From a virus, in the IMG/VR virus record IMGVR_UViG_3300046652_000008, positions 30,920 through 94,919 of that record: a stretch of 64,000 bases of DNA; one strand, given 5' to 3'. This document shows positions 46,365 through 55,238 of this stretch, one piece after another. A program made the translations under genes and the position numbers. The notes under the pieces are model-generated. The model ran no database searches, had not been told where the DNA came from, and saw only the letters and a program-made list of their open reading frames with translations. How positions within the stretch are numbered: the stretch's first letter is position 1; each line of letters opens with the position of its first letter.

Positions 46365-48316
46365 TGCCAATGAAATCCTTAGTTTCTCTATTCATTATAG
46401 CTTCGTCTCTACTGGCGCAGACGCCGAATCAGCCATTGTCAGTGACTAAACTATACAATGTAACTACCTACATTGACAACAGAAGCCAATCTGCGCGCAT
46501 GAATAATCTGCATACATTTCAGTGCGTAGGTTCTGGGGCGTATTCTTGTACTATTCAGTACGCAGACGGAACACCATCCGCATGGTCTAACTTTCCAGAT
46601 ACGGGAGTTACGGTTGATCAGGCTAGTGCTGCCAATAGATCGCAAGTATTTGGTTATCATGACTATATCCGGTTCGTGTTAACTGGAGGAGCTATTGTCA
46701 ACTATAGCGGGACGAGAGACTTATATACCTTCAACACTACTACCGTTACCACAAGCTCTACCGCATTGACCTATACTCCTCCGTTTACGGGCGGCGTGGC
46801 GCGCACGCAGTCAGCCAAGAACGCAGATGTGCTCAGCGTCAAGGATTTCGGGGCTTGCGGGAACGGGATTTGCGACGATACCGCAGCAATTCAATCGGCG
46901 ATCACTGCGGCTTGTTCCAGCGGCTACGGTCTGTTTTTCCCGTCCGGTGCCTACAATGTAAGCGGGATTACGAACCCATGCGGGGCCAGCATGGTCGGAG
47001 TGCGCGGAAGAACAAACATCGCCGGCTTGAATGCCGACGTTGTGAGAATCAATCCAGTCGGGGCACTCGGGCCAATATACATGCAAGACCTGACAATCAC
47101 TCATCAGGCTGGATCAACCTCGGGCGATGGTATCCATATTTTAGGGCCTAGCGACGGAACGAGCCAGAATTCAAACGTGTCGCTGGTCCGAGTCACGGCA
47201 TACAACGTGCCAGGGACGGCGATTCACGTCCACAACGCCATCAACGGTACGTGGACGGACGTGCAAGCCAACAACAGCCTTAACGGTCTATGGTTGGATG
47301 GGAGCACCGCAGGGGTAGGGAATCAGCCGGTAAACGGGCTTACTTTTGTAGGGTTTACTGCCGATGGTAACACGAACCGGGCAGTATTGCTCAACGGCGC
47401 TAACTTCAATACATTCATTTACCTAGACATTGAGGCCAATACTGGATCGTCTGTCGTCCAGGTGGACCATGGATACAATAATCATTTTATCTCTGGAGAC
47501 TCAGAGGGCAATGCGGCGGCCACCAACGGTGTTTTTAATTTCTCTTGCACGTACGGATCTTGCCGAGGAAATAGCGTCGAGAAGTTTACCTTCATTGGGC
47601 CGATGTCCAACTACGCGACCCCGATAATCCACGTAGGCGGCGTCGCCAACTATACAATCATACGCGACAATTACTTCGCGATATACACTGATTTGCAAAA
47701 GTGCATAATACTAGACACAGGCTCACTCTTGACGCAACTATCCAACAACTTCTCGAACAACACAACCTTCGCAAACTACATCACGGACAATGGAACGAGC
47801 ACTACTTTTAATCAAGAGCCCCAACTGCTTGCGATTTCCAGGACAATCCTTCCACAACTTGGGTTGATCGCATATGCGACTCCGCTGCTTAAATTCGGAA
47901 GCAACTACATACAAGACAACGGATTCAATTTCTACAGCGCGGCGAATCCAATTACATTTGCCACGCAGTCATCCAACATCTTGCTCGCCCCATCAACGAA
48001 ACTGACGCTCTATTCAGGGCACATGGCCTCGCAGGGGGTATCTCTTACCGTAGCTTCAGGATTCGGGACGTCCCCCTCCGTTACAGGATCTGACTCGGTT
48101 GGCAGGGTGACGGTCGGAAGCGGGGGAATTGCTCTTACTGGCGTGGTGAATTTTGCAAAGACGTGGGATGGACGTCCCCCGGTGTGTTTCGCCAAGGATG
48201 AAACGACGGGCGCTATGATCAACGCCGTACCCACCTACACCACGTTGACGCTGAGCCAGTCTGGAGCGTTTGGAGCAGGCGACATATTGGCGTGGAGTTG
48301 CCAGGACTGGTACTGA
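46364..48316 (+). CDS. tail-spike-like protein, pectate-lyase fold, with signal peptide
   Basis: About 650 residues from the ATG at 46364 (TAATG overlap); the ATG at 46370 (MKSLVSLFIIASSLLAQ) is also possible. The first 20 residues are a signal peptide. SVKDFGACGNGICDDTAAIQ is the start motif of phage pectate-lyase-like beta-helix domains, and the repeated Asn/Gly-rich strands that follow fit a right-handed beta-helix. Such proteins bind or cut surface polysaccharide. A Sec signal on a tail spike is unusual; it might instead be a host-derived secreted enzyme. Confidence 0.75.
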   Translation: MPMKSLVSLFIIASSLLAQTPNQPLSVTKLYNVTTYIDNRSQSARMNNLHTFQCVGSGAYSCTIQYADGTPSAWSNFPDTGVTVDQASAANRSQVFGYHDYIRFVLTGGAIVNYSGTRDLYTFNTTTVTTSSTALTYTPPFTGGVARTQSAKNADVLSVKDFGACGNGICDDTAAIQSAITAACSSGYGLFFPSGAYNVSGITNPCGASMVGVRGRTNIAGLNADVVRINPVGALGPIYMQDLTITHQAGSTSGDGIHILGPSDGTSQNSNVSLVRVTAYNVPGTAIHVHNAINGTWTDVQANNSLNGLWLDGSTAGVGNQPVNGLTFVGFTADGNTNRAVLLNGANFNTFIYLDIEANTGSSVVQVDHGYNNHFISGDSEGNAAATNGVFNFSCTYGSCRGNSVEKFTFIGPMSNYATPIIHVGGVANYTIIRDNYFAIYTDLQKCIILDTGSLLTQLSNNFSNNTTFANYITDNGTSTTFNQEPQLLAISRTILPQLGLIAYATPLLKFGSNYIQDNGFNFYSAANPITFATQSSNILLAPSTKLTLYSGHMASQGVSLTVASGFGTSPSVTGSDSVGRVTVGSGGIALTGVVNFAKTWDGRPPVCFAKDETTGAMINAVPTYTTLTLSQSGAFGAGDILAWSCQDWY

Positions 48317-48348
48317 GCGGCGGCGTGATTATACACCAAAGGATTCCC

Positions 48349-48507
48349 ATGAAACACTTTCTCTACCTTCTCGTCTTCTCAGCCGTCGCGCTTGCGCAGG
48401 GCGGGGGAATCAGCGCAGAGCAATTCCGCTGCTGCCGCAGTCCCGTCATTTACGCCAACCGCCTTGACTGTAGTTGTTCAATAAGACCATCAGCGCTGAA
48501 TGCGTGA
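48349..48507 (+). CDS. 52-residue secreted protein
   Basis: MKHFLYLLVFSAVALAQ is a signal peptide, AAAGGA lies 5 nt upstream. The mature part is short with five Cys (RCCRSP, DCSCS). Last plus-strand gene before the convergent late block. Confidence 0.55.
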   Translation: MKHFLYLLVFSAVALAQGGGISAEQFRCCRSPVIYANRLDCSCSIRPSALNA

Positions 48508-48613
48508 TAGGCACAAACGATGCAAGCTAACGCCATCACCGAATCGCTGCATGTAGATGTAAAGCGATGTAGCCAATGCAAGGAATTGAAATACAAAACC
48601 ATGGGGCCACTAA
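48508..48613. other. convergent gap between plus and minus blocks
   Basis: About 100 bp between the last plus gene and the first minus gene. No obvious two-way terminator. A 56-codon plus frame (from 48520, CSQCKE) runs into the minus gene and is not called. Confidence 0.4.
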
Positions 48614-48979
48614 CTATTTGTTCCTGGCCTTTGCTATTCCAGGCATATCGACAGTTGGACCTTGTTGGCTCTTGCTGGATTCGCCAGTAATGGAATCATC
48701 TTTGGTTTCTGGCATCTTTGGTGGGGCTACGGAAGTCTTTACCTTGCTTGAATCAATGTAGGCTTGCGCGGCCTTCTCGCCACCAGAAGCGTAAGCGCCA
48801 GCTAACTTAATCAGACGGCCAAACCCAGCCTCTTCGGGCATTCCTTCGTCCATCGCTCCGCTCGGCTTAGCGCCCTTGGGAGCCTTGTCCATTTCCTTCT
48901 CCATCATGTATTCCTTGAAATACTTAGTGAAACTATCATAAGACGACGGGGATTTTCCAGGGCCTATTTTATTTGCCAT
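48614..48979 (-). CDS. hypothetical virion-like protein
   Basis: 121 residues, Lys/Pro/Ser-rich and likely disordered at both ends, with a central helix (GFGRLIKLAGAYASGGEKAAQAYI). TATAAT ends 5 nt upstream of the ATG (48985-48990), leaderless spacing. Last gene of the late block. Confidence 0.6.
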   Translation of the reverse strand: MANKIGPGKSPSSYDSFTKYFKEYMMEKEMDKAPKGAKPSGAMDEGMPEEAGFGRLIKLAGAYASGGEKAAQAYIDSSKVKTSVAPPKMPETKDDSITGESSKSQQGPTVDMPGIAKARNK

Positions 48980-48993
48980 AATTGATTATAAAC

Positions 48994-51900
48994 CTAATCG
49001 CCAAAGGCGAGTTTCATATTCACGGGAGGCGAGGTTATGCCTGGAGCCTTAGCCTTCTGGGATTGCTTAACGTGCCTAAGCGCGTCAACTACCTTTTCAG
49101 GCCCATAGTGATCAGTGAGTGCCTTTACGAAAGAGAGCGCAACCTTGTCAAACAATCCCTTGGTGGATTCGGGAGCGTTAGCAACTTTCGTCCCAGACAC
49201 CGAGACCCCAAGCTTGTACTGCTGACTTTCGCTAGCCCCAGATCCCCAATCTGCAAGTATCTCATGCAATATGGCGTTGTCTCCAGAATATCCAGACCTC
49301 TCGTAGAAGTGCCTCAAGACGCCGAATTCGTTATTCGATAACACCTTATTGACGACGCTTCTGTAGTCCTTACCACCCATGAAATCCATTAGATTCCCAA
49401 GTGACGTAAATACGTCAGAATGCACGAGTTCATGGTTTAGCGTACCTCGCGTTCCTCCTGGATTCCTTGAGACAACATCCACGAATACAATCCCGCGCTT
49501 ATTTCCTAGATTGTCGCGTACACTTCTAACAAGATCCAATACTGGAGCATGGGCCTCTGCCGCTAAATTAGGAAGAATTGAGCCCATGATTGTTCTAGTC
49601 AGGTTAGCAGCAGCCGCTTGGTTTACCCTAACCCCATTAATTCTAGTTCCAGGCTTAAATACACCGAGGGCCACATATGCTGCGCATACCATGGCATTTG
49701 TCGCGTTATTCATGTATATCCTGGTAGGCATATCCTTGCTGTTGTATACGCGATGCGCCATTTCCGCCACAACCTCGTCAATTGGCCTAGTCTTACCTTC
49801 GGCGTCTTGCATCGCTACGGGCTTAACTAACCCCTTGCTGGACCTGTCGAATAGTGTGGTCTGCTCTGGGTCGCTTAATTCTGGAAACTTCTGCGCATCT
49901 TCACCAGCAAAGTCAAAACCGCCCTGTGCTTTACCAGCACGCATAACCTTCAGGTTATCTAGTATCTTATGCGCTAACGCAGCCCCCTCTTCGGGCTCAA
50001 GCTCAAACTCGCCCTGCCCCGGATTCTTCTCAGGCTTGTAGTTAAACATATCCATAGACTTTGGAGGGGCATTCTTTTTTCCTCCGCTCATCGGGGAATT
50101 AAAAGTGTCCTGCATCTTCTGCTTCAGGTTTTTAGCGTCTATGTCGTCCTGAATGGCTTTAGCCTTCGCGCCTGCAACTTGCCGCTCGTTCTCTAGGTCT
50201 TGCTCGTACTTAGACCTTGCGGACTTGTCCTGTTGCTCAAACCCTTCGTCTATCAGCGACCCTTGCATACCAGCAGGAGTCTTCTCATAGCGCACTGGTT
50301 GAGATGCCGATACTTCACCAGCACCAGCGGCCATAGCCTTGTCGCCCTTATCCGCTATTTTCTTAGCTTCCTTGTCGGCCTTAGCCTTTGCTCGATCTTC
50401 CGCTATTTTCTGGTCTACGAACTTAGAGGCTTCCTGAACCAACTCTAACTTAGTTTTCGGCACGAACGGATCGCCACCCATGGCCGCGTGCATCGGGCTA
50501 TTAGCAGCGTCTTCGCTGTTCTTTTCATCCAGCACGAGCGAAGCATACTTCTGGATAAATGCCTGTACGTTCACAGCAGAGTTTTTGTTGTTTAATAGCG
50601 TCTTTGCTACTTCCGTAACTACTTTATTCTCGGCAAGGTCGCCCTGGACGTTTAACTCACTCGTCATCCTAGCTAGCGACTTACCCTTGAAATTCTTGAT
50701 CTTCGCTACAGCTTGCCCTATGTCGTCGCTAGTTACATGGTCACCTTCTGCCGTCAGCCCAAGCGACAATCCATTAGCCTCAGCGTACTCACGGGCCTGC
50801 CCCATAGCGGGAGCAGCAGCAATCAGCCCATTAGTGATCCTCTTAGTATTATCTTTCGTGTTCTCCGATGCACGCTCTGCTAACTCTGCACCATTATACG
50901 CCCATCGAACTACGCCTAACGTAGCACGACGCATCATGTCTTGGTTCGGATCGTTTGTTCCCTCGATATTCCACTTACCCTGTTCGTCAATGGGAAGCTG
51001 GTCTCTTAGGTTTCTCGCTACCTTATCCATACCTGTTACGTTTCCATCTTCGTCTGTGGATAGTTCCCCTATAGCTTTTGGTATTCTACTGATAGCGTCA
51101 TACGCTGCCACCTCAGCGTCTTTTCCAGGGCGAGACGTAGGGGCATTGGCCTCTGATAGCATATTCCATTTCTGCTCGTTGTCGAGCGCTGTCTTCCGTA
51201 CAGTGACGAGTAATGGTAGCCTTGTGTCTGTGCTTGGATCTTTAGCATCAGCAATCAGCTTTTCTACCTGAGCACGACTCATCCCAAGTTTACGAGCCCG
51301 GCTTGGCAATTCGTCAATAAACTCAGAGTATAGCTTCGCCATCGGAAACTGCTTCAGCGTTCCCTTAGCGTCGAGCATCTTCTGATACTGTTCGCGTGAC
51401 TGTAACATCGCCTCGGACTTGTGGTTTCCTAGCTCAACAACTCCGCGCTGATCTATTCCAGGGACGCCCTCTCCGTTCCATACGCCTTCCTGTAAGAATT
51501 GCTCAACCACTGGTTCTGTCTTTATCTTATGGATTAAGCCATTAGAATAGTTGGAGTCGTTCATTCTTGGCTGAGAGTCGGATTTGTATCTGAATGAATT
51601 AAATACATCCTGGACTAAGGCCATTGCATGGTCAATTTTGTTCTTCGGATTCACCTTACTGGGTAGACTTACATCTTTACCAACGATGAAATTATCTGTA
51701 GACCTTTCTGGATCATATTTCACGTCTGGCGGATTAGGTTTCTGAAACGATAATCCATTATCACCGTCAGCCTTGACGCCAGGAATATCCATAGCTCCCG
51801 GAGGGGCCGCTATTTGCCTAGGCTTCATAAAGTCAGGCAACGGCATCCCGGATTGCTTAAAGCCGATAACTGCCTTAACCGCGTTCAGCGCAGTTTTTGT

Positions 51901-53322
51901 AGCCTGAATAGCTTGCGGAGCAATTGGATGATCTGAATCTCCCGCTTGACCGATAAAATCCTCAAGTTGCTTCCCAATATGCGCTAGTTCCGTATTGTTC
52001 TTAGTTAGTAGGTCCAGCGTATAGGCCGGATCTGCGTTCCTGGACGCCTGTAGGTGGCTCACGACAGCGGCAGCATCCTTGGTGTCGTCTACGATCCTCT
52101 GATGCTCTGGTGCCAGCGGTGGGCGCACAGGGCCGCTCTCCATGTCTCCAGAAGGCGGCGTAAACTGCCCAGCAAGCGGAGGCTTGATCGGCCCAGCCGT
52201 TTTCGGGGTAGATGGCGACCAATCGCTAGCCGTAACCACGTTCGGGGGAGGTACGGGTTGCCCCGGCATCGGGCCATTAAGTGGGGTAGTGGCAGGAGCC
52301 AATGGTGGTCGGATTGGACCCATCGGCATATCACCATTGGGCGGTCCGTATTGTCCAGCAAGCGTCGGGCGTATCGGCCCATTCTGGGTAGGTGCAGAAG
52401 GCGTCCACTTACCAGGATCTACGAAAGTTGGCCCAGATGGAATTTCTGACACTGGCGCGGGAGGAGCGTTCGGCTTATCAGGCTCAAGCGCCGATGCGTA
52501 CTTGCCCTTCGTATCCGTCGAGAATAATCCGTTATTGTTCGCGGTATTCATCTCGCTCTTTGGGCTAGATATGTTCTTCGCGTGGTTGAATGAATCTACC
52601 GCAATCTTGGCAGCTACGCCCATCTTCCCGAATAAGTACCCGGCCTTAGAGTAGTCACCATCAGACCACGCTTGCTTTACTTCCTTAGAACTATTGATTG
52701 CATCGGTTAGGGACAAATACCCAAATCCGATAGAGGCTCCGAGACTAACTAGCTTGCCAACCGTAGCTCCAGCAGGGCCAAATGCAGAACCAGCCACAGC
52801 CGGAATAGCTGTCATCGCACCCATTAAGCTTACTTGGCCGGGAGTGGTGAAGCTGGTAAGCTGATCGGCGGCTCCGGTTGTCATTCCCTCCGTGAAATCG
52901 GAGACTTTCCCCTGTTTCTTGGGATGCATCCCAAGCCATTGTTCTTTTAGCTTGTCAAACGTTGATGCGTATGTGTCATAAGCTCCGCGAACGTTGACCA
53001 TGCCTTCCGGCGTGGCCCCATAATCGTTCTGCGTCCCATACGGGATCATGTCTTTGGAAGACGTTCCTAGCTTCGTTGCTGGTCCGTTAAGCTGCGCTCC
53101 GCGCATACCAGGAATATCTCCCGCTACCGGAGGAGCATTAGATTTTACAAACGTCGGAGCCTTTAGGTCATATAAGTTAGCCTTAACTTCATCGGGTAGC
53201 TTCAGTTTGTCTAACTTTTGGACAAACTCATCCCGCGTCCGTGAGCTGTCGAATGCCTGCGCGGCAGCGCTCGCGTCGGGCGAGGAGGCATATGGGCCAA
53301 GGATATTAGTTAGGTCTGCCAT
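48994..53322 (-). CDS. 1442-residue virion-like protein with HELVH metallopeptidase motif
   Basis: Very large. Order: N-terminal region with alpha-helix and hydrophobic Gly/Ala segments (about 160-215), a Pro-rich repeat region near 280-420 with GPIRPPLA units, long helical stretches, a Lys/Glu-rich linker (KAKADKEAKKIADKG), and a C-terminal domain with NHELVHSDVF (HELVH at about 1297-1301) and a downstream HEILADW. HExxH is the zinc site of zincins, the later Glu/His a likely third ligand. Size and place fit an internal virion protein ejected into the host, of the kind that carries enzyme domains. Confidence 0.75.
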   Translation of the reverse strand: MADLTNILGPYASSPDASAAAQAFDSSRTRDEFVQKLDKLKLPDEVKANLYDLKAPTFVKSNAPPVAGDIPGMRGAQLNGPATKLGTSSKDMIPYGTQNDYGATPEGMVNVRGAYDTYASTFDKLKEQWLGMHPKKQGKVSDFTEGMTTGAADQLTSFTTPGQVSLMGAMTAIPAVAGSAFGPAGATVGKLVSLGASIGFGYLSLTDAINSSKEVKQAWSDGDYSKAGYLFGKMGVAAKIAVDSFNHAKNISSPKSEMNTANNNGLFSTDTKGKYASALEPDKPNAPPAPVSEIPSGPTFVDPGKWTPSAPTQNGPIRPTLAGQYGPPNGDMPMGPIRPPLAPATTPLNGPMPGQPVPPPNVVTASDWSPSTPKTAGPIKPPLAGQFTPPSGDMESGPVRPPLAPEHQRIVDDTKDAAAVVSHLQASRNADPAYTLDLLTKNNTELAHIGKQLEDFIGQAGDSDHPIAPQAIQATKTALNAVKAVIGFKQSGMPLPDFMKPRQIAAPPGAMDIPGVKADGDNGLSFQKPNPPDVKYDPERSTDNFIVGKDVSLPSKVNPKNKIDHAMALVQDVFNSFRYKSDSQPRMNDSNYSNGLIHKIKTEPVVEQFLQEGVWNGEGVPGIDQRGVVELGNHKSEAMLQSREQYQKMLDAKGTLKQFPMAKLYSEFIDELPSRARKLGMSRAQVEKLIADAKDPSTDTRLPLLVTVRKTALDNEQKWNMLSEANAPTSRPGKDAEVAAYDAISRIPKAIGELSTDEDGNVTGMDKVARNLRDQLPIDEQGKWNIEGTNDPNQDMMRRATLGVVRWAYNGAELAERASENTKDNTKRITNGLIAAAPAMGQAREYAEANGLSLGLTAEGDHVTSDDIGQAVAKIKNFKGKSLARMTSELNVQGDLAENKVVTEVAKTLLNNKNSAVNVQAFIQKYASLVLDEKNSEDAANSPMHAAMGGDPFVPKTKLELVQEASKFVDQKIAEDRAKAKADKEAKKIADKGDKAMAAGAGEVSASQPVRYEKTPAGMQGSLIDEGFEQQDKSARSKYEQDLENERQVAGAKAKAIQDDIDAKNLKQKMQDTFNSPMSGGKKNAPPKSMDMFNYKPEKNPGQGEFELEPEEGAALAHKILDNLKVMRAGKAQGGFDFAGEDAQKFPELSDPEQTTLFDRSSKGLVKPVAMQDAEGKTRPIDEVVAEMAHRVYNSKDMPTRIYMNNATNAMVCAAYVALGVFKPGTRINGVRVNQAAAANLTRTIMGSILPNLAAEAHAPVLDLVRSVRDNLGNKRGIVFVDVVSRNPGGTRGTLNHELVHSDVFTSLGNLMDFMGGKDYRSVVNKVLSNNEFGVLRHFYERSGYSGDNAILHEILADWGSGASESQQYKLGVSVSGTKVANAPESTKGLFDKVALSFVKALTDHYGPEKVVDALRHVKQSQKAKAPGITSPPVNMKLAFGD

Positions 53323-55238
53323 TATTCAGTTGCCTTGTTTGGAGGAGGAGCGTTGGGGTTATCTTCGGGAGTCTGACTTTGATAGTTAGCTATACTATGC
53401 CCAATCATATTCACCCATCTTAGCTTGCTAGAGTCAACCGGAACGGTAGATAGCGTATTTGCAAGTATCTTGGTGGTTAGCTTCCTGTTTAGCAATATGT
53501 TCTTAGTAAACACGTATAAATACTGCATGGCGGGAGGTTTCCCCTCTGCCGTTGCACCGATAACACGCGCATTCGTCAAATTCTCATATCCACTCCCAGC
53601 TTTGACAAGTGTACTTGCTTTCTGGCTGAGATTCATCTTTTGCACGTTCAATACATCTATCGCATCACTCTGCCCAATGCCATAGTTCCGCATTAGCGTA
53701 CCAACAGCCGCCTGTGGGTCTACTTTATTCATCAACATTTCCGCGCTGTCTTTGAATAGACTGCTGATGCTAGCAGCAACCGTGGACTTGAACCTATTGG
53801 CAACATCTGCAAATGCTCCACTAGTTTTAGATGCCTCATATAACGCCTTAGCGTTTCTATCTAATGACGTAGTTATAGGATATACCTTCTCTCCGTTCGG
53901 TCCACGTCTAACAGCCATCGTCTCGCCAACAGACAATGGAGAGCCCTTCTTGATGTCTCCCACTCCAGCATAATCACCTAACTTTTCGTTATACCTGCCT
54001 GTACTCGCGTAACGCACGGGGGGAGCGCCAGAAGGAGCAATGTTAGGATTGAGTAGATTGTCAACGGTATCCCCTACAATTGCTTCTAGCTTGGGCATGT
54101 CTGCTTTTTCTCCAGCATTGGCAGAGCGAAGATACTTAATATGGTCCTCTACGTCTTGCGGAAGAGTAGTAAGCCCAGCGTATCTAGGGTCATTATACGC
54201 TACCTGCCTAGCCTCTCCAGCCGCATTAACTTCATTCTGAAGGGTTGTCTGAGATTGCTTGCCAATGTATTCTACGTTTGGTTCTCCATATGGACGCCCT
54301 TCATCCAGGATGGGCCGAGTATGCAATCTACCAGAGGCGTCTTTAAGCTCTGTTTCTCCAGGTACAATCACGTTCTGCATTCTCGCTTTAGTGTACGGAG
54401 TCAATTCTTCAGTATCAATACCCCATGACTTGAATAGCATTTTCTTGGCAACTTCACGCGGCCACTTATACGCAGTACCTAAGGCATCTAGTGCCGTACT
54501 TGTAGCGTCAGCCGTTCTGCCAACAAACCCCTGCATTGACGGAGGAGCCTTAGCGGCTAGAGCATTACCCGTAGATTTCACCCAAGGAGCTACAACCTTT
54601 TTTGCAATCTCTCCAGTTTCAGCAGCAGCATTAGGATATGCTCCCAGAACTTTATTTACGGCAGTTAGCGGATTTAATATATCAGATGCGTAGCTAGTGG
54701 TATTAGCCGCCCTTGTCAGTGTATTCGCAGCATCAGTAAATTTGAGTGCCCTAGTCCCAGCGCTTACGGCTCGAAGCCCGGCAGTGCCAATACCCAATAG
54801 AGCACTCGCGTCTGCTATTGCACGAACCGGATCTTTCTTGAAATTATCCGCAAATCCATTTGTATAGTATCCCGCAAGCCCAGGATCTTTGTATCCCGTC
54901 CCGAAGTAATCAGGGTCAATCGGGCTTACTTGCAACGGAACGCCACCCGTAAAGCCTCCAGATATTGCCAGACTAGCGACAGCGGCGGGAATGTTGACGA
55001 CTTGCCTTGCCAATGATTCTGGCACGTTACCAAGCGTTTCCTTGACGTATTGCCCAGCCTTACCAAGCGAAGCCATGCCAGAAGACACGAGATTCTGGGA
55101 ACTTTCCTCAGATTTCGGCGGCGCATTAGGCGTAGATGCGGTTGATGGATCTCCTACCGGGACTCCACCATACTTAGACTTAAACTCCTGATCGTCAACA
55201 GGGACACCGCCGTACTTAGATTTGTATGGTTCCGCCAT
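53322..55238 (-). CDS. internal virion-like protein with KYGGVPV repeats
   Basis: 638 residues. The N-terminus repeats KSKYGGVPV twice, a short motif also seen at the start of phage internal proteins. A hydrophobic Ala/Gly region (about 75-200) could form membrane helices; the remainder is helical with Pro-rich ends. TA overlap with the next gene. Probably ejected or structural. Confidence 0.65.
   Translation of the reverse strand: MAEPYKSKYGGVPVDDQEFKSKYGGVPVGDPSTASTPNAPPKSEESSQNLVSSGMASLGKAGQYVKETLGNVPESLARQVVNIPAAVASLAISGGFTGGVPLQVSPIDPDYFGTGYKDPGLAGYYTNGFADNFKKDPVRAIADASALLGIGTAGLRAVSAGTRALKFTDAANTLTRAANTTSYASDILNPLTAVNKVLGAYPNAAAETGEIAKKVVAPWVKSTGNALAAKAPPSMQGFVGRTADATSTALDALGTAYKWPREVAKKMLFKSWGIDTEELTPYTKARMQNVIVPGETELKDASGRLHTRPILDEGRPYGEPNVEYIGKQSQTTLQNEVNAAGEARQVAYNDPRYAGLTTLPQDVEDHIKYLRSANAGEKADMPKLEAIVGDTVDNLLNPNIAPSGAPPVRYASTGRYNEKLGDYAGVGDIKKGSPLSVGETMAVRRGPNGEKVYPITTSLDRNAKALYEASKTSGAFADVANRFKSTVAASISSLFKDSAEMLMNKVDPQAAVGTLMRNYGIGQSDAIDVLNVQKMNLSQKASTLVKAGSGYENLTNARVIGATAEGKPPAMQYLYVFTKNILLNRKLTTKILANTLSTVPVDSSKLRWVNMIGHSIANYQSQTPEDNPNAPPPNKATE

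Noticed and set aside
48520-48690. 56-codon plus frame with CSQCKE
   Set aside because: Runs into the convergent minus-strand gene; no ribosome site.
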